Source: Sulfurimicrobium sp031426915 (GTDB lineage Bacteria; Pseudomonadota; Gammaproteobacteria; Burkholderiales; Sulfuricellaceae). Taken from it: 64,000 nt of DNA. The DNA is taken from positions 43,998-107,997 of the forward strand of contig JASJPB010000004.1 in the NCBI GenBank assembly GCA_031426915.1, written 5' to 3'. Of the stretch, positions 1 through 9,728 are shown piece after piece (the first letter of the stretch is position 1; each line of letters opens with the position of its first letter). A model generated the notes under the pieces. It made no database searches, was not told where the DNA came from, and saw only the letters and a list, made by a program, of their open reading frames with translations. The position numbers and the translations under genes are program-made.

Positions 1-86
1 CCTTTTCCTGTCAGACAAAGCAGTTCATCCAGAAATGCGGAACCTACCCGCCCCAGACCGACGATGGCAACCTTCTGTTTTTGCAT
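1..86 (-). CDS. NAD(P)-binding Rossmann protein, N-terminal fragment
   Basis: Only the first 28 codons are in the window; the rest lies beyond base 1. The translation opens MQKQKVAIVGLGRVGSAF, a beta strand followed by the dinucleotide-binding motif GxGxxG, so the protein probably begins with a Rossmann NAD(P)-binding fold. A purine-rich ribosome-binding site (GGGGGAAAC) precedes the ATG at 86. It is divergent from panD. The family (dehydrogenase, reductase or other) cannot be decided from this fragment. Confidence 0.6.
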   Translation of the reverse strand, partial: MQKQKVAIVGLGRVGSAFLDELLCLTGK

Positions 87-250
87 TGTTTCCCCCTTAT
101 TGTTGTGTGCGACTCAAAATGCAAGCATCGCCGTGCCATTCTATCCGTGCCAAGCACTAAAAAACAGCCGCCCGCATCCATAATTTGTGTTGCCGCTGTC
201 AGCAGCATATAATGCATGCCCTTTTGTCCCTGTTTTGAGGGGGAGCTCCC

Positions 251-631
251 ATGCAAAGAACCATGCTCAAATCGAAATTGCATCGCGTCACGGTTACCCA
301 TTCCGAGCTTCATTACGAGGGTTCCTGCGCGATCGACGAGACCCTGCTGGAAGCCGCCGACATTCGCGAATATCAGCAGATAGAAATCTACAACATCACC
401 AATGGCGAACGCTTCACCACCTATGCCATCCGAGCCCAGCGCGACTCCGGAATCATCTCGATCAACGGAGCGGCAGCGCACAAGGCGAACCCGGGCGACC
501 TGATCATCATTGCCACTTACGCCAGCTACAACGAGCTGGAATTGCAGAAATTCCAGCCGGATCTGGTATATGTGGACGAGAATAATTGCATCGTGGGCCG
601 CAGACAGCAAATTCCGGTACAGGCAGCCTGA
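251..631 (+). CDS. panD: aspartate 1-decarboxylase
   Basis: Makes beta-alanine from L-aspartate for pantothenate and coenzyme A synthesis in the cytoplasm. The 126-residue length matches the family. The self-processing site Gly24-Ser25 is visible in HYEGSCAID; cleavage there creates the pyruvoyl cofactor. The substrate-binding segment around INGAAAHKANPGDLIII is also present. The ATG follows a strong purine-rich ribosome-binding site (GAGGGGGAG). It stands alone, divergent from the Rossmann gene and convergent with efp, sharing a terminator with it. Confidence 0.95.
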   Translation: MQRTMLKSKLHRVTVTHSELHYEGSCAIDETLLEAADIREYQQIEIYNITNGERFTTYAIRAQRDSGIISINGAAAHKANPGDLIIIATYASYNELELQKFQPDLVYVDENNCIVGRRQQIPVQAA

Positions 632-652
632 TTGCCGCATCTGAACTAGCAT

Positions 653-684
653 AAAAAAGGGCAACCCTCGGGTTGCCCTTTTTT
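653..684. terminator. bidirectional terminator between panD and efp
   Basis: A perfect stem of GGGCAACCC with GGGTTGCCC and a two-base loop is flanked by six A on the left and six T on the right. It can therefore terminate panD on the plus strand and efp on the minus strand, which converge here. Confidence 0.9.
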
Positions 685-702
685 GTCGCCGCTACTTTCG
701 TA

Positions 703-1263
703 TCAGCCGGTGATGCGGCGCTTGTACTCGGCAGTGCGGGTATCGATCTCGATCTTGTCGCCGATTTCAACGAAAGCCGCCACGGGCAGTTCGAAACCGG
801 TGCTGATCTTGGCCGTCTTCATGACCTTGCCGGAAGTATCGCCACGCGCCACGGGCTCGGTGTAGATCACTTCGCGTACCACGGTGGTGGGCAGTTCCAC
901 GGAAATGGCCTTGCCGTTGTAAAACACCACTTCGCACGCCATGCCGTCGTCCAGATAGTTGAGCGCGTCGCCCATGTTCTCGCCTTCGACCTCGAACTGA
1001 TTGTATTCGGCATCCATGAACACGTACATCGGGTCGGCAAAATAGGAATAAGTCACATCCTTGCGTTCCAGCGACACCGTTTCGAATTTGTCGTCGGCCC
1101 TGAACACACTCTCGCCGGGCGAGCCGGAAAGAAGATTCTTGTACTTCATCTTGACCACCGAGGCATTGCGGCCGGATTTGGTGTAATCGGCCTTGAGCAC
1201 GACCATGGGATCGTTGCCGATCATGAAGACGTTGCCTACGCGAAGTTCCTGTGCGGTTTTCAT
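703..1263 (-). CDS. efp: translation elongation factor P, arginine-type
   Basis: Relieves ribosomes stalled at polyproline stretches by binding between the P and E sites. The 186-residue protein has the three-domain EF-P layout. The tip of the domain I loop reads YTKSGRNASVVK with Arg32 at the position that is lysine in Escherichia coli EF-P. Arg32 is the residue rhamnosylated by EarP in beta- and some gammaproteobacteria, and earP lies immediately upstream on the same strand (44 bases apart), so the two should be co-expressed. The modification itself is inferred. Confidence 0.97.
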   Translation of the reverse strand: MKTAQELRVGNVFMIGNDPMVVLKADYTKSGRNASVVKMKYKNLLSGSPGESVFRADDKFETVSLERKDVTYSYFADPMYVFMDAEYNQFEVEGENMGDALNYLDDGMACEVVFYNGKAISVELPTTVVREVIYTEPVARGDTSGKVMKTAKISTGFELPVAAFVEIGDKIEIDTRTAEYKRRITG

Positions 1264-1307
1264 AATACTTTCGTCCTACGCTTAGAGGGATGCGGAAAAA
1301 TCCGTGA

Positions 1308-2453
1308 TTATAGCTTTTTATTGCAAAATTGCACCAGATTTGCCACCAGATCGCCGTGGCCCAGCAACTCATCTGCCCAACGCTGTCCATGGCACTCCAG
1401 CGTGCCGCGATGCCGCCAATACTCCGCCCAGGCATCGCCCGCCCCAGCGCCCCGGTTCCACGCCTGCCACAACGCCCTCGCCGCGAGTGCTGCAGCGGCA
1501 GGCAACTCGGCGCAATAGCGGTCGAGGAAGGCCTCCAGCTTGACCAGGTGCGCGCCCTCGTCCTGAGGGTAGATATGCCACACGAAAGGCCGTCCTGCCC
1601 ACTGGGCGCGCACGAAGGAATCCTCGCCGCGCACGAAATTGCAGTCGCAGGCCCACAGCAAGTAGTCGTAACGTTCCTGTTCCATGAAGGGCAGGATGAT
1701 AGTCGTGAGACTGCCGCGTTTGAGTACATTGCCGGGAGCCGGCGCGCTTGCCCCGAAAAAACCTGCCACATCCGCCACCACCCGTCCTTCAGGCACCAGG
1801 CAAGTAACGGGATGGGGCGCATTCGACCAGGCCGCGAGCAGGCCCGACAGCGCCTGATTTTCGTAACCGAACAGGGATACACGGCATTCCCGGGCAGCGG
1901 GTGGCGGCAATCCGATGGAGCGCCAGAACGCAAGAATTTGCCCGGCATCGTCCTGAAATGCCTGACGACGCCGCAGCAATCCATTTTCCACCAGCAGCCC
2001 GCCGGTAGCGGGACCGAAACCGGGAAAAAAGAAATACTTGGTCAGCGCCAGGCGTGGATGCGGCGAAGGCAGGCCATGACAGCCCTCGACCCATTTTTCC
2101 GCGCTGAGATACTCCAGGTTGATCCATACCGGCTGACGCGTCAGGGACGCCATCGCGTCCACATAGGAAGGCGGCAGTTCGCAGCCGAAGGCCTCGATCA
2201 CCACCTGCGCCGTTTCGGTCACGGGAAATGGCGATTCCCACAGCCGTATATCGACGCCGCGGACAATCTGTTCAGGCAGGGAGGGATCGACTTGAGGGCA
2301 GATTTTTTGCAGGGCGGGCAGGTCGTCCACCCAGAGACGCGCCCGGAAGCGGTATTCGGCTGCAAGTTGACGCGCAAGACGCCAGCACACGCCGATGTCG
2401 CCGTAGTTGTCCACCACGGCGCAGAAAATGTCCCAGCTTTGGGGGGTGCTCAT
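1308..2453 (-). CDS. earP: EF-P arginine rhamnosyltransferase EarP
   Basis: Transfers rhamnose from dTDP-beta-L-rhamnose to Arg32 of EF-P. The family signature DNYGDIGVCWRLARQL is near the N-terminus and contains the conserved aspartates of the active site; the GT-B-like C-terminal half contains the conserved EDSFVRAQWAGRPF segment that binds the nucleotide sugar. The ATG at 2453 (MSTPQSW) gives 381 residues, the usual length; an in-frame GTG at 2471 would extend into a palindromic repeat and is less likely. Rhamnose biosynthesis genes are not in the window. Confidence 0.93.
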   Translation of the reverse strand: MSTPQSWDIFCAVVDNYGDIGVCWRLARQLAAEYRFRARLWVDDLPALQKICPQVDPSLPEQIVRGVDIRLWESPFPVTETAQVVIEAFGCELPPSYVDAMASLTRQPVWINLEYLSAEKWVEGCHGLPSPHPRLALTKYFFFPGFGPATGGLLVENGLLRRRQAFQDDAGQILAFWRSIGLPPPAARECRVSLFGYENQALSGLLAAWSNAPHPVTCLVPEGRVVADVAGFFGASAPAPGNVLKRGSLTTIILPFMEQERYDYLLWACDCNFVRGEDSFVRAQWAGRPFVWHIYPQDEGAHLVKLEAFLDRYCAELPAAAALAARALWQAWNRGAGAGDAWAEYWRHRGTLECHGQRWADELLGHGDLVANLVQFCNKKL

Positions 2454-2466
2454 TTTGTCAGAATTT

Positions 2467-2538
2467 ATCACCGCAAAGGACGCGAAGGAATGCAGGACAA
2501 GATTTTCCTTTGCGTACCTTCGCGTCCTTTGCGGTGAT
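2467..2538. repeat. 22-bp perfect inverted repeat upstream of earP
   Basis: Arms 2467-2488 and 2517-2538 are exact reverse complements, built on the motif CCGCAAAGGACGCGAAGG, with a 28-base spacer. It fills the gap between the DJ-1 gene and earP, which are co-directional. It resembles the hairpins at 5455-5517 and 23024-23143 in style. Confidence 0.85.
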
Positions 2539-2554
2539 ACGCAGTGTTTCTGCT

Positions 2555-3115
2555 TTAATATTTCCCAGGGCGTTGCAAACCCGCTTCGACCTCATCGCGC
2601 TTGGCGCGCCCCGCGAGCTTTTCAATCAGTTCCAGTGCGAAATCCATCGCCGTCCCTGGGCCGCGCGAGGTGATCACCTTGCCGTCCGTCACCACCGGAT
2701 CGTTCTTGATGATGGTATCGGGCAGCTTCGCCGCATTCAGCGAACCCGGAAAACTGGTCGCGGCCTTGCCCTTGAGCAGGCCGGCTTCTGCCAGCACGGC
2801 CGGTGCGGCGCAGATGGCGCAGGTATATTTGTCTTCCCCGGCCATCTTCTGCAACAGGGAAATGATACGGGAATCTTCCTTGAGGTGAGTCATGCCCGGC
2901 ATGCCGCCGGGCAGCGCGACCATGTCGTAGCTTTCCTGCAAGGCCACGTCCAGGGTGCAATCCGGGACCAGCAACGTGCCCCGGCTGGCCTTGACAATGC
3001 CGGGCTTGAGTCCGGCCACGACGACTTCTATCCCGGCGCGACGCAGCAGATCGATGATGGTGACGGCTTCGAGTTCTTCACAGCCATCGGCAAGTGGAAC
3101 CAGGACTCTAGACAT
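2555..3115 (-). CDS. DJ-1/PfpI (YajL-type) family protein
   Basis: A 186-residue single-domain protein of the DJ-1/ThiJ/PfpI superfamily. The nucleophile elbow AICAAPAVLAEAG places the reactive cysteine at Cys102, and the partner glutamate is Glu16 in GCEELEAV, as in DJ-1 and YajL. Members have been reported as redox-sensing chaperones and as protein deglycases or glyoxalases; the exact activity cannot be told from sequence. It is followed by earP-efp on the same strand and preceded by yajQ. Confidence 0.88.
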   Translation of the reverse strand: MSRVLVPLADGCEELEAVTIIDLLRRAGIEVVVAGLKPGIVKASRGTLLVPDCTLDVALQESYDMVALPGGMPGMTHLKEDSRIISLLQKMAGEDKYTCAICAAPAVLAEAGLLKGKAATSFPGSLNAAKLPDTIIKNDPVVTDGKVITSRGPGTAMDFALELIEKLAGRAKRDEVEAGLQRPGKY

Positions 3116-3146
3116 GTAAAACCCCTTTAAACCACAGGTATAGTAC

Positions 3147-3632
3147 CTAGTCCCGGAAATTCTGATATTGCAGCGGGAAGTCGGTAATGGATTTTTTCAC
3201 CAGCGCGATGGTTTCCTGCAGCAGATCCCGCTTTGCCCCGGTCACGCGCACGGCTTCGCCCTGAATGCTGGCCTGGACCTTGAGCTTGCTATCCTTGATC
3301 AGCTTGACGATTTTCTTTGCCAGCTCGGACTCCACGCCGGTTTTCACGGTGATGGCCTGCTTGACCTTGTTGCCGCTGATTTTCTCGACCTTGCCCTTGT
3401 CCAGGCAACTCACGTCGATGCTGCGCTTGCCCAGCACCTGGTTGAGGATATCGAATACCTGATCGAGCTTGAATTCGTCGTCGGCGAACAGCGTCAGCAC
3501 ATATTCGGCTTGTTCGATACGCGAGTCGGAGCCCTTGAAATCGAAACGGCCGCTGACAACCTTGTTGGCCTGATCAACCGCATTGCGCAGATCCTGTTTG
3601 TCGACTTCTGAAACGATATCGAACGTAGGCAT
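3147..3632 (-). CDS. yajQ: YajQ family nucleotide-binding protein
   Basis: The 161-residue protein starts MPTFDIVSEVD and contains FDFKGSDSRIE and the two alpha/beta repeats typical of YajQ. Family members bind nucleotides; a Xanthomonas member binds cyclic di-GMP. An AGGAG site eight bases before the ATG at 3632 decides the start; an upstream in-frame start at 3680 has no such site. It sits between ppnP and the DJ-1 gene on the same strand. Confidence 0.93.
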   Translation of the reverse strand: MPTFDIVSEVDKQDLRNAVDQANKVVSGRFDFKGSDSRIEQAEYVLTLFADDEFKLDQVFDILNQVLGKRSIDVSCLDKGKVEKISGNKVKQAITVKTGVESELAKKIVKLIKDSKLKVQASIQGEAVRVTGAKRDLLQETIALVKKSITDFPLQYQNFRD

Positions 3633-3651
3633 GATTGGCTCCTGAATAAGC

Positions 3652-3984
3652 TTAGGCGCAGCAGGTCGATTCGGTGACAAAATGGCAAACGTAATCCAGC
3701 ATCTCCGCGGTTTCGATCTCGAAGCTGCTGTTGCCGGGCACGCTGAACTGCTGACCCGCCTGGTAGGTTTTCCACTCGTTCTCGCCCTTGAGGCGCACCT
3801 TGCACACGCCGCCGTTGATTTCCATGATTTCCGGCGCGCCGGTATTGAATACCAGCGAACTGGGAAAAATCACGCCGATGGTTTTTTTCACACCGTCCGC
3901 GAATTGGACGGTGTGCGAGACACACTTGCCGTCGAAATAGACGTTGGCTTTCTTGACTACGGACACATTGTCAAATTGTGACAT
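3652..3984 (-). CDS. ppnP: pyrimidine/purine nucleoside phosphorylase (DUF1255)
   Basis: A 110-residue single-domain cupin-like protein. The segments FPSSLVFNTGAPEIMEI and PGNSSFEIETAEMLDYVCHF are characteristic of PpnP (YaiE), which cleaves nucleosides with phosphate to sugar-1-phosphate and base. The ATG at 3984 (MSQFDNV) is chosen because the family begins here; the longer open frame upstream overlaps the next gene. It is packed one base downstream of the DUF2788 gene. Confidence 0.9.
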   Translation of the reverse strand: MSQFDNVSVVKKANVYFDGKCVSHTVQFADGVKKTIGVIFPSSLVFNTGAPEIMEINGGVCKVRLKGENEWKTYQAGQQFSVPGNSSFEIETAEMLDYVCHFVTESTCCA

Positions 3985-3985
3985 T

Positions 3986-4198
3986 TCAAATTCCCCATAT
4001 TTTCTGAATGACTGTCTTGGCGACAAAACCCAACATGCCGAAGGACAAAACGAAAAAAAGCACGAAAGTCCCGGTTTTCCCTGCCTTCGAACTCCATGCC
4101 AGTTCACCGACAATGAACAGCATGTAGAGTATTAAGGCGCCAAGACCGTAGGTCAGGCCAAACTCGGAAACCTGTTCTTCAGTCCACCCGGCAAACAT
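3986..4198 (-). CDS. small membrane protein, DUF2788-like
   Basis: A 70-residue protein with two hydrophobic segments (about residues 17-33 and 43-63) separated by a short positive loop containing SSKAGKTGTF. This layout and the loop sequence recall DUF2788 proteins of beta- and gammaproteobacteria, whose function is unknown. It lies 12 bases after argG and one base before ppnP on the same strand, so it is probably transcribed with the arginine genes. Confidence 0.75.
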   Translation of the reverse strand: MFAGWTEEQVSEFGLTYGLGALILYMLFIVGELAWSSKAGKTGTFVLFFVLSFGMLGFVAKTVIQKIWGI

Positions 4199-4210
4199 GC
4201 TATCGCCCTG

Positions 4211-5428
<1,218 letters not shown>

Positions 5429-5454
5429 GTCGATTTCCGAAATAAAGAATTCTG

Positions 5455-5517
5455 AACCGCAAAGACGCAAAGGCGCGAAGAAACAAAAAAACTTTGCGTC
5501 TTGGCGCCTTTGCGGTT
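5455..5517. repeat. imperfect inverted repeat between argF and argG
   Basis: The left arm begins AACCGCAAAGACGCAAAGG and the right arm ends GCGCCTTTGCGGTT. They pair over about 24 bases with a few mismatches. The right arm overlaps the argF stop codon. Same repeat style as 2467-2538. It could attenuate argG relative to argF, but that is inference. Confidence 0.75.
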
Positions 5518-6433
5518 AATCGATTTTACCCAGCAGCAGATATTCCATCAGCGCCTTCTGGGCGTGCAGCCTGTTTTCGGCCTCGTCCCACACCACGCTG
5601 TGAGGACCGTCGATCACCTCGGCGGCGACCTCTTCTCCGCGATGTGCCGGCAGGCAGTGCATGAACAGCGCATCCGGCTTGGCCACCGACATCATTTCGG
5701 CGTCCACCTGCCAGTGTTCGAAATCGCGCTTGCGTTCCTCATTCTCGGCCTCGAAGCCCATGCTGGTCCATACGTCCGTAGTCACCAGGTCGGCGCCCCG
5801 CGTGGCTTCCATGGGATCGGCAAATTCTTCATAATGGTCGGTGCCGTAAAGTCCGGCGCGTTCCGGTTCCACTTCATAGCCCGGAGGGGTCGAAACGTGG
5901 ACATTGAAATCCAGCACCTCCGCAGCCTGGAGCCAGGTGTTGCAGACGTTGTTGGAATCGCCGATCCACGCCACGGTTTTGCCCTTGATGGAACCGCGAT
6001 GCTCGATGAAGGTGAAAATATCGGCCAGGATCTGGCACGGATGATATTCGTTGGTCAGTCCGTTGATGACCGGCACACGCGAATTTGCAGCAAAGCGCTC
6101 GACGATGCTCTGCTCGAAAGTGCGAATCATGACCAGGTCGCTCATGCGCGAAATCACCTGGGCTGCGTCTTCTACCGGCTCGCCACGCCCCAGTTGGGAA
6201 TCGCGGGTATTGAGATAGATCGCCGAGCCACCAAGTTGCTGCACACCGGCCTCAAAGGAGAGGCGGGTTCGGGTGCTGGCTTTTTCGAAAATCATGACCA
6301 GCGTGCGGTCCACCAGCGGCCAGTACTGCTGGTATGCCTTGAACTGGTGTTTGATCCAGCGCGTACGTTCGAACAGATATTCGAACTCGTCGCGGCTCAA
6401 ATCCTTGAACTGCAAAAAATGCTTGATCGCCAT
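5516..6433 (-). CDS. argF: ornithine carbamoyltransferase
   Basis: Forms citrulline from ornithine and carbamoyl phosphate. The 305-residue enzyme shows the carbamoyl-phosphate loop STRTR, the HPCQILAD segment and the ornithine-binding motif HCLPAHRGEEV near the C-terminus. It is the second arginine gene in a minus-strand run, 40 bases after argD. Length and motifs match anabolic OTCases. Confidence 0.97.
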   Translation of the reverse strand: MAIKHFLQFKDLSRDEFEYLFERTRWIKHQFKAYQQYWPLVDRTLVMIFEKASTRTRLSFEAGVQQLGGSAIYLNTRDSQLGRGEPVEDAAQVISRMSDLVMIRTFEQSIVERFAANSRVPVINGLTNEYHPCQILADIFTFIEHRGSIKGKTVAWIGDSNNVCNTWLQAAEVLDFNVHVSTPPGYEVEPERAGLYGTDHYEEFADPMEATRGADLVTTDVWTSMGFEAENEERKRDFEHWQVDAEMMSVAKPDALFMHCLPAHRGEEVAAEVIDGPHSVVWDEAENRLHAQKALMEYLLLGKID

Positions 6434-6473
6434 GATGATGCTGGGGAATCGGGCGCAGAAAACCCTCCACGCT

Positions 6474-7646
6474 TTATCCTGCCAGGAACTCCTTGATCAG
6501 TTTGCTTAACATTTCAATCAGCTGGGAGGCCTCATCGCGGTTCATCACCAGCGGCGGCAGCAACCGCACCACGCTATCGGCAGTGACGTTGATCAGCAGC
6601 CCCTGCTCCAGTCCGCGTTTGACCAGCTCGGCACAGGGCTTGTTCAACTCGACGCCAATCATCAAGCCCGCCCCGCGCACTTCCACCACCCCAGCCACGC
6701 CATCGAGACCCCCCCTCAACCCGGCGCAGATGAAATCGCCCATCTGCGCTGCATGACGGCACAAGTCCTGCTCTTCAACCACTGCCAGCGTCGCCAGCGC
6801 CGCGGCACACGCCAGCGGGTTGCCGCCAAAGGTTGAGCCATGGTTTCCCGGCTTGAATACGTCCGCTGCGGCCCCCTTGGCGAGGCAGGCGCCGATCGGC
6901 ACGCCTCCGCCCAAGCCCTTGGCCAGCGACATCACATCGGGCAGGATGCCGGTCTGCTGAAAGGCAAACCATGTCCCGGTGCGAGCAATGCCTGTCTGCA
7001 CTTCGTCCAGCATCAACAGCCAGCCATGGGTGTCGCACAAGCGACGCAATTCCTGCAGATAGGCAGGCGTGGGAATCTGGATCCCGCCCTCGCCCTGAAC
7101 CGGTTCCACCAGAATGGCCACGACATTGTGGTTATGCTCGGCAATCTGCTCGACGGCATTGACGTCGTTGTAAGGAACGCGCACGAAACCGCTTACCAGC
7201 GGTTCGAAACCTGCCTGCACCTTGCGGTTACCGGTTGCCGTCAAAGTAGCCATGGTGCGACCATGGAAACTCTTTTCCATCACGATGATGGTAGGAATGT
7301 CGATGCCCCTGCCGTGCCCATACATGCGCGCCAGCTTGATGGCCGCCTCGTTTGCTTCCGCACCCGAATTGCAGATGAAAGCCTTGTCCATGCCGGCCAG
7401 TCCGCACAGCTTTTCCGCCAACTGTTCCTGCTTGGCGATCTGATACAGATTGGAAGTATGAATCAGGGTTTGGGCCTGCTCGCACAAAGCTTGTGCCAGC
7501 CGCGGGTGTGCATGGCCAAGGGAGTTAACCGCCACCCCCGCCACGCAATCCAGATATTTCTTGCCGCCTTCGTCCCACAGCCACACACCTTCGCCCCTGG
7601 CGAAAGTTACTGGCTGTCTGGCATAAGTATTCATCAAATAGGACAT
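6474..7646 (-). CDS. argD: acetylornithine aminotransferase
   Basis: Pyridoxal-phosphate enzyme that converts N-acetylglutamate semialdehyde to N-acetylornithine; members often also serve in lysine synthesis as succinyldiaminopimelate aminotransferase. Visible are CNSGAEANEAAIKLAR, LMLDEVQTG with the cofactor-binding aspartate, and the Schiff-base lysine in SLAKGLGGGVPIG. The ATG at 7646 (MSYLMNTYAR) has an upstream CAGG and gives 390 residues; a second ATG at 7634 is possible. First of the argD-argF-argG run. Confidence 0.95.
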   Translation of the reverse strand: MSYLMNTYARQPVTFARGEGVWLWDEGGKKYLDCVAGVAVNSLGHAHPRLAQALCEQAQTLIHTSNLYQIAKQEQLAEKLCGLAGMDKAFICNSGAEANEAAIKLARMYGHGRGIDIPTIIVMEKSFHGRTMATLTATGNRKVQAGFEPLVSGFVRVPYNDVNAVEQIAEHNHNVVAILVEPVQGEGGIQIPTPAYLQELRRLCDTHGWLLMLDEVQTGIARTGTWFAFQQTGILPDVMSLAKGLGGGVPIGACLAKGAAADVFKPGNHGSTFGGNPLACAAALATLAVVEEQDLCRHAAQMGDFICAGLRGGLDGVAGVVEVRGAGLMIGVELNKPCAELVKRGLEQGLLINVTADSVVRLLPPLVMNRDEASQLIEMLSKLIKEFLAG

Positions 7647-7957
7647 GCAGATGACCTGAAAAATAAATGCACACGACAGCTGATGCCGCCGTGTGCCGGA
7701 ATTTGTTGGTAAAGCGTTATATTCAGCCCAAAGAGCCGATTCTTGCAAGCAAAATTATTCGCCGCGAAAGAGCAGAAACACATTCACCTCTTGCATGCTC
7801 ATTTTTCCAGGGCATCACCAATAAATTGCAGGAAGTAAATGCAGACGCCTTCGATTTCTCGCTCGGCTTGCACGGGATAACGGGAATACTTAATACTCGA
7901 TGACGCAGGCTCGAATGCCGACGCGGGATAACCGGGCGGACGAACCGCCCGGTCAAA
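7647..7957. other. rpsT-argD intergenic region
   Basis: About 310 bases without a supported gene. A short plus-strand open frame here has no ribosome-binding site and no recognisable content. Near the rpsT end there is a perfect hairpin, ACCGGGCGG with CCGCCCGGT at 7931-7953. It lies just after the rpsT stop and may stabilise or end that transcript, although no T-run follows on the minus strand. The rest probably holds the arg promoter, but I could not fix one. Confidence 0.5.
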
Positions 7958-8224
7958 TCATGCAGCCATGGCCTTGATGGCGCTGGAGAGGCGGCTCTTG
8001 TGGCGTGCAGCTTTATTCTTGTGAATGATCTTCTTGTCGGCAATATTGTCGATCACACTCACGGATTCCCGGTACACGGACTGGGCCGCCGCCTTGTCAC
8101 CGGCTTCAATCGACTTGATCACTTTTTTGATCGCGGTGCGCAACGTGGAACGCAGGCTGGCATTGTGCATGCGCTGCTTGTCGTTTTGCCGTGCGCGCTT
8201 TCTGGCTTGTGCGCTGTTTGCCAT
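7958..8224 (-). CDS. rpsT: 30S ribosomal protein S20
   Basis: The 88-residue basic protein begins MANSAQARKRARQNDKQR and binds the 5' domain of 16S rRNA during 30S assembly. It is the usual family length. It is monocistronic, with a GC-rich hairpin directly after its stop codon. A GAGG-containing site precedes the ATG. Confidence 0.97.
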   Translation of the reverse strand: MANSAQARKRARQNDKQRMHNASLRSTLRTAIKKVIKSIEAGDKAAAQSVYRESVSVIDNIADKKIIHKNKAARHKSRLSSAIKAMAA

Positions 8225-8294
8225 AAAAACTCCTCGGCTACATTAGGGGGCAATTGAAAAGGGGGGGATTATACGATCATTAACACCGCAACGC

Positions 8295-8317
8295 AAGGCG
8301 GCCCAGCGGGCCGCCTT
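8295..8317 (-). terminator. hairpin downstream of the YeeE-type transporter gene
   Basis: A perfect ten-base stem, AAGGCGGCCC with GGGCCGCCTT, with a three-base loop lies 15 bases after the transporter stop. The T-rich side (TTTATT) is on the plus-strand side, so termination strength on the minus strand is uncertain. Confidence 0.6.
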
Positions 8318-8331
8318 TATTCCGTGGCAGG

Positions 8332-9600
8332 CTATACGGCTTCGAGTTTTCGCAGCGCGCTGGGCAACAGCTTGAAATCAACCAGGCTGGTGACAAGCGC
8401 CTTGACGAAAGTGGCATCACCCTCGTAAACCATCTTGTAATACTGGATTTTCATGGTCAACGCACAGCCCAGCACGATCGCGGCAAAGGTAATGAACGAG
8501 CCAAGCGCCAGGGTGGAAACACCGGTCACCGACTGACCGATGGTGCAGCCCATGGCCAGCACGCCGCCAAACCCCATCAGCACCGCACCGATGAAATGAT
8601 TGGCAAAATCCCCGAACGAGGCAAACCACTCGACACGGAAGCTGCGGCTCAGCACGGACCATAACAGGGACCCCAGGATCACACCGGCCACCACCATCAC
8701 ACCGAATGTCAGCGCAGTAGACTTAAAACCAGCGAGGGCGAAACCGAAAACCTGACCCATCGGATTGATGAAGGTAAAAGACTGCGGAGAAAGCGGGCGG
8801 CTATCCGCTGGCTTCACGTCTTCCGGCGCGGCGAACATGTCCCATTGCTCGGCAACGAAATTTTGCAGCGAAAACGTCTGCCCATCCGCGCTGACCATCA
8901 CGTTGCTGCTGACATACCACGCCGCCAGAACTGCAAGACCCACCACCAGCCCGCCGAGTATGTTATCGAGGCTGCCACGGAAGTCCGCCGACTTGAATGC
9001 AAAGAAGATCAGAGCCAGGCCCAGAACGCCGCCAATCGCAAGCCGGGCCGTCACGGCTTTTTCGTTACCGGCGATAATGGAGCCAAGATCCTGCTTGGTT
9101 TGCAGCGTCACGGCCAGGGGACGCAGCCAGTCGTAAAACAGCACGGACATCAAGGTCTTGTCGGAGCCCGGGAAGGGGTTGACCATGAAATAGGCGATCA
9201 GGCCGACGATGGCGAGCACCATGATCGACTTGATGTTGCCGCCGCCGATGCGGATCAAGCATTTGTTGCCGCAGCCGGAGGCCAGCGTCATGCCCACGCC
9301 GAACATCAGGCCGCCGAGCAGGTTTTCCGCCCATACCAGCTGGCCGGCGCGGTAAGGCGGGAAGGATGCATCCGCCCTGATCAGGCCGTTGGCTTCCAGC
9401 ACCACCACGCCCAGCATCGCCACGGCAACAGCCAGCAGCCAGGCGCGCATGCGGCTGGTATCGCCCATGTTGACCCAGTCGGACACCGCGCCCATGGTAC
9501 AGAAATTGGTTTTATTGACCACCGCACCCATCAACAGGGCGATACCAAAGGTCGCCCAAAGGAAAAAAGACTGGGCTGGCGCAAAACTTTCGTAAATCAT
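8332..9600 (-). CDS. YeeE/YedE family sulfur (thiosulfate) transporter
   Basis: A 422-residue inner-membrane protein with many hydrophobic helices. Three short cysteine motifs of the YeeE/TsuA family are visible: TNFCTMGAV near residue 34, ASGCGNKCLIR, and MGCTIGQS in the second half. In TsuA such cysteines line the path for thiosulfate. The protein is a fused two-repeat form with a long central loop. It stands alone. The link to sulfur fits the tusA-dsrE genes at 46.7 kb, but the exact substrate (thiosulfate, or another sulfur species such as selenium-containing compounds) is inferred. Confidence 0.85.
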   Translation of the reverse strand: MIYESFAPAQSFFLWATFGIALLMGAVVNKTNFCTMGAVSDWVNMGDTSRMRAWLLAVAVAMLGVVVLEANGLIRADASFPPYRAGQLVWAENLLGGLMFGVGMTLASGCGNKCLIRIGGGNIKSIMVLAIVGLIAYFMVNPFPGSDKTLMSVLFYDWLRPLAVTLQTKQDLGSIIAGNEKAVTARLAIGGVLGLALIFFAFKSADFRGSLDNILGGLVVGLAVLAAWYVSSNVMVSADGQTFSLQNFVAEQWDMFAAPEDVKPADSRPLSPQSFTFINPMGQVFGFALAGFKSTALTFGVMVVAGVILGSLLWSVLSRSFRVEWFASFGDFANHFIGAVLMGFGGVLAMGCTIGQSVTGVSTLALGSFITFAAIVLGCALTMKIQYYKMVYEGDATFVKALVTSLVDFKLLPSALRKLEAV

Positions 9601-9728
9601 TTTAATACCCCATCGACTTCCGGAACTGAAGATCGGATTTTAATCCAATTGACGCAAAGGACAACCGATTTTTGTCAAAAAGTGTAATTTAATTCGATAG
9701 TTAGTACATTTGGACTAATACGGGGGAG

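Noticed and set aside
241..250. GGGAGCTCCC palindrome before panD as an operator
   Set aside because: It coincides with the ribosome-binding site and leaves no loop for a hairpin; likely chance.
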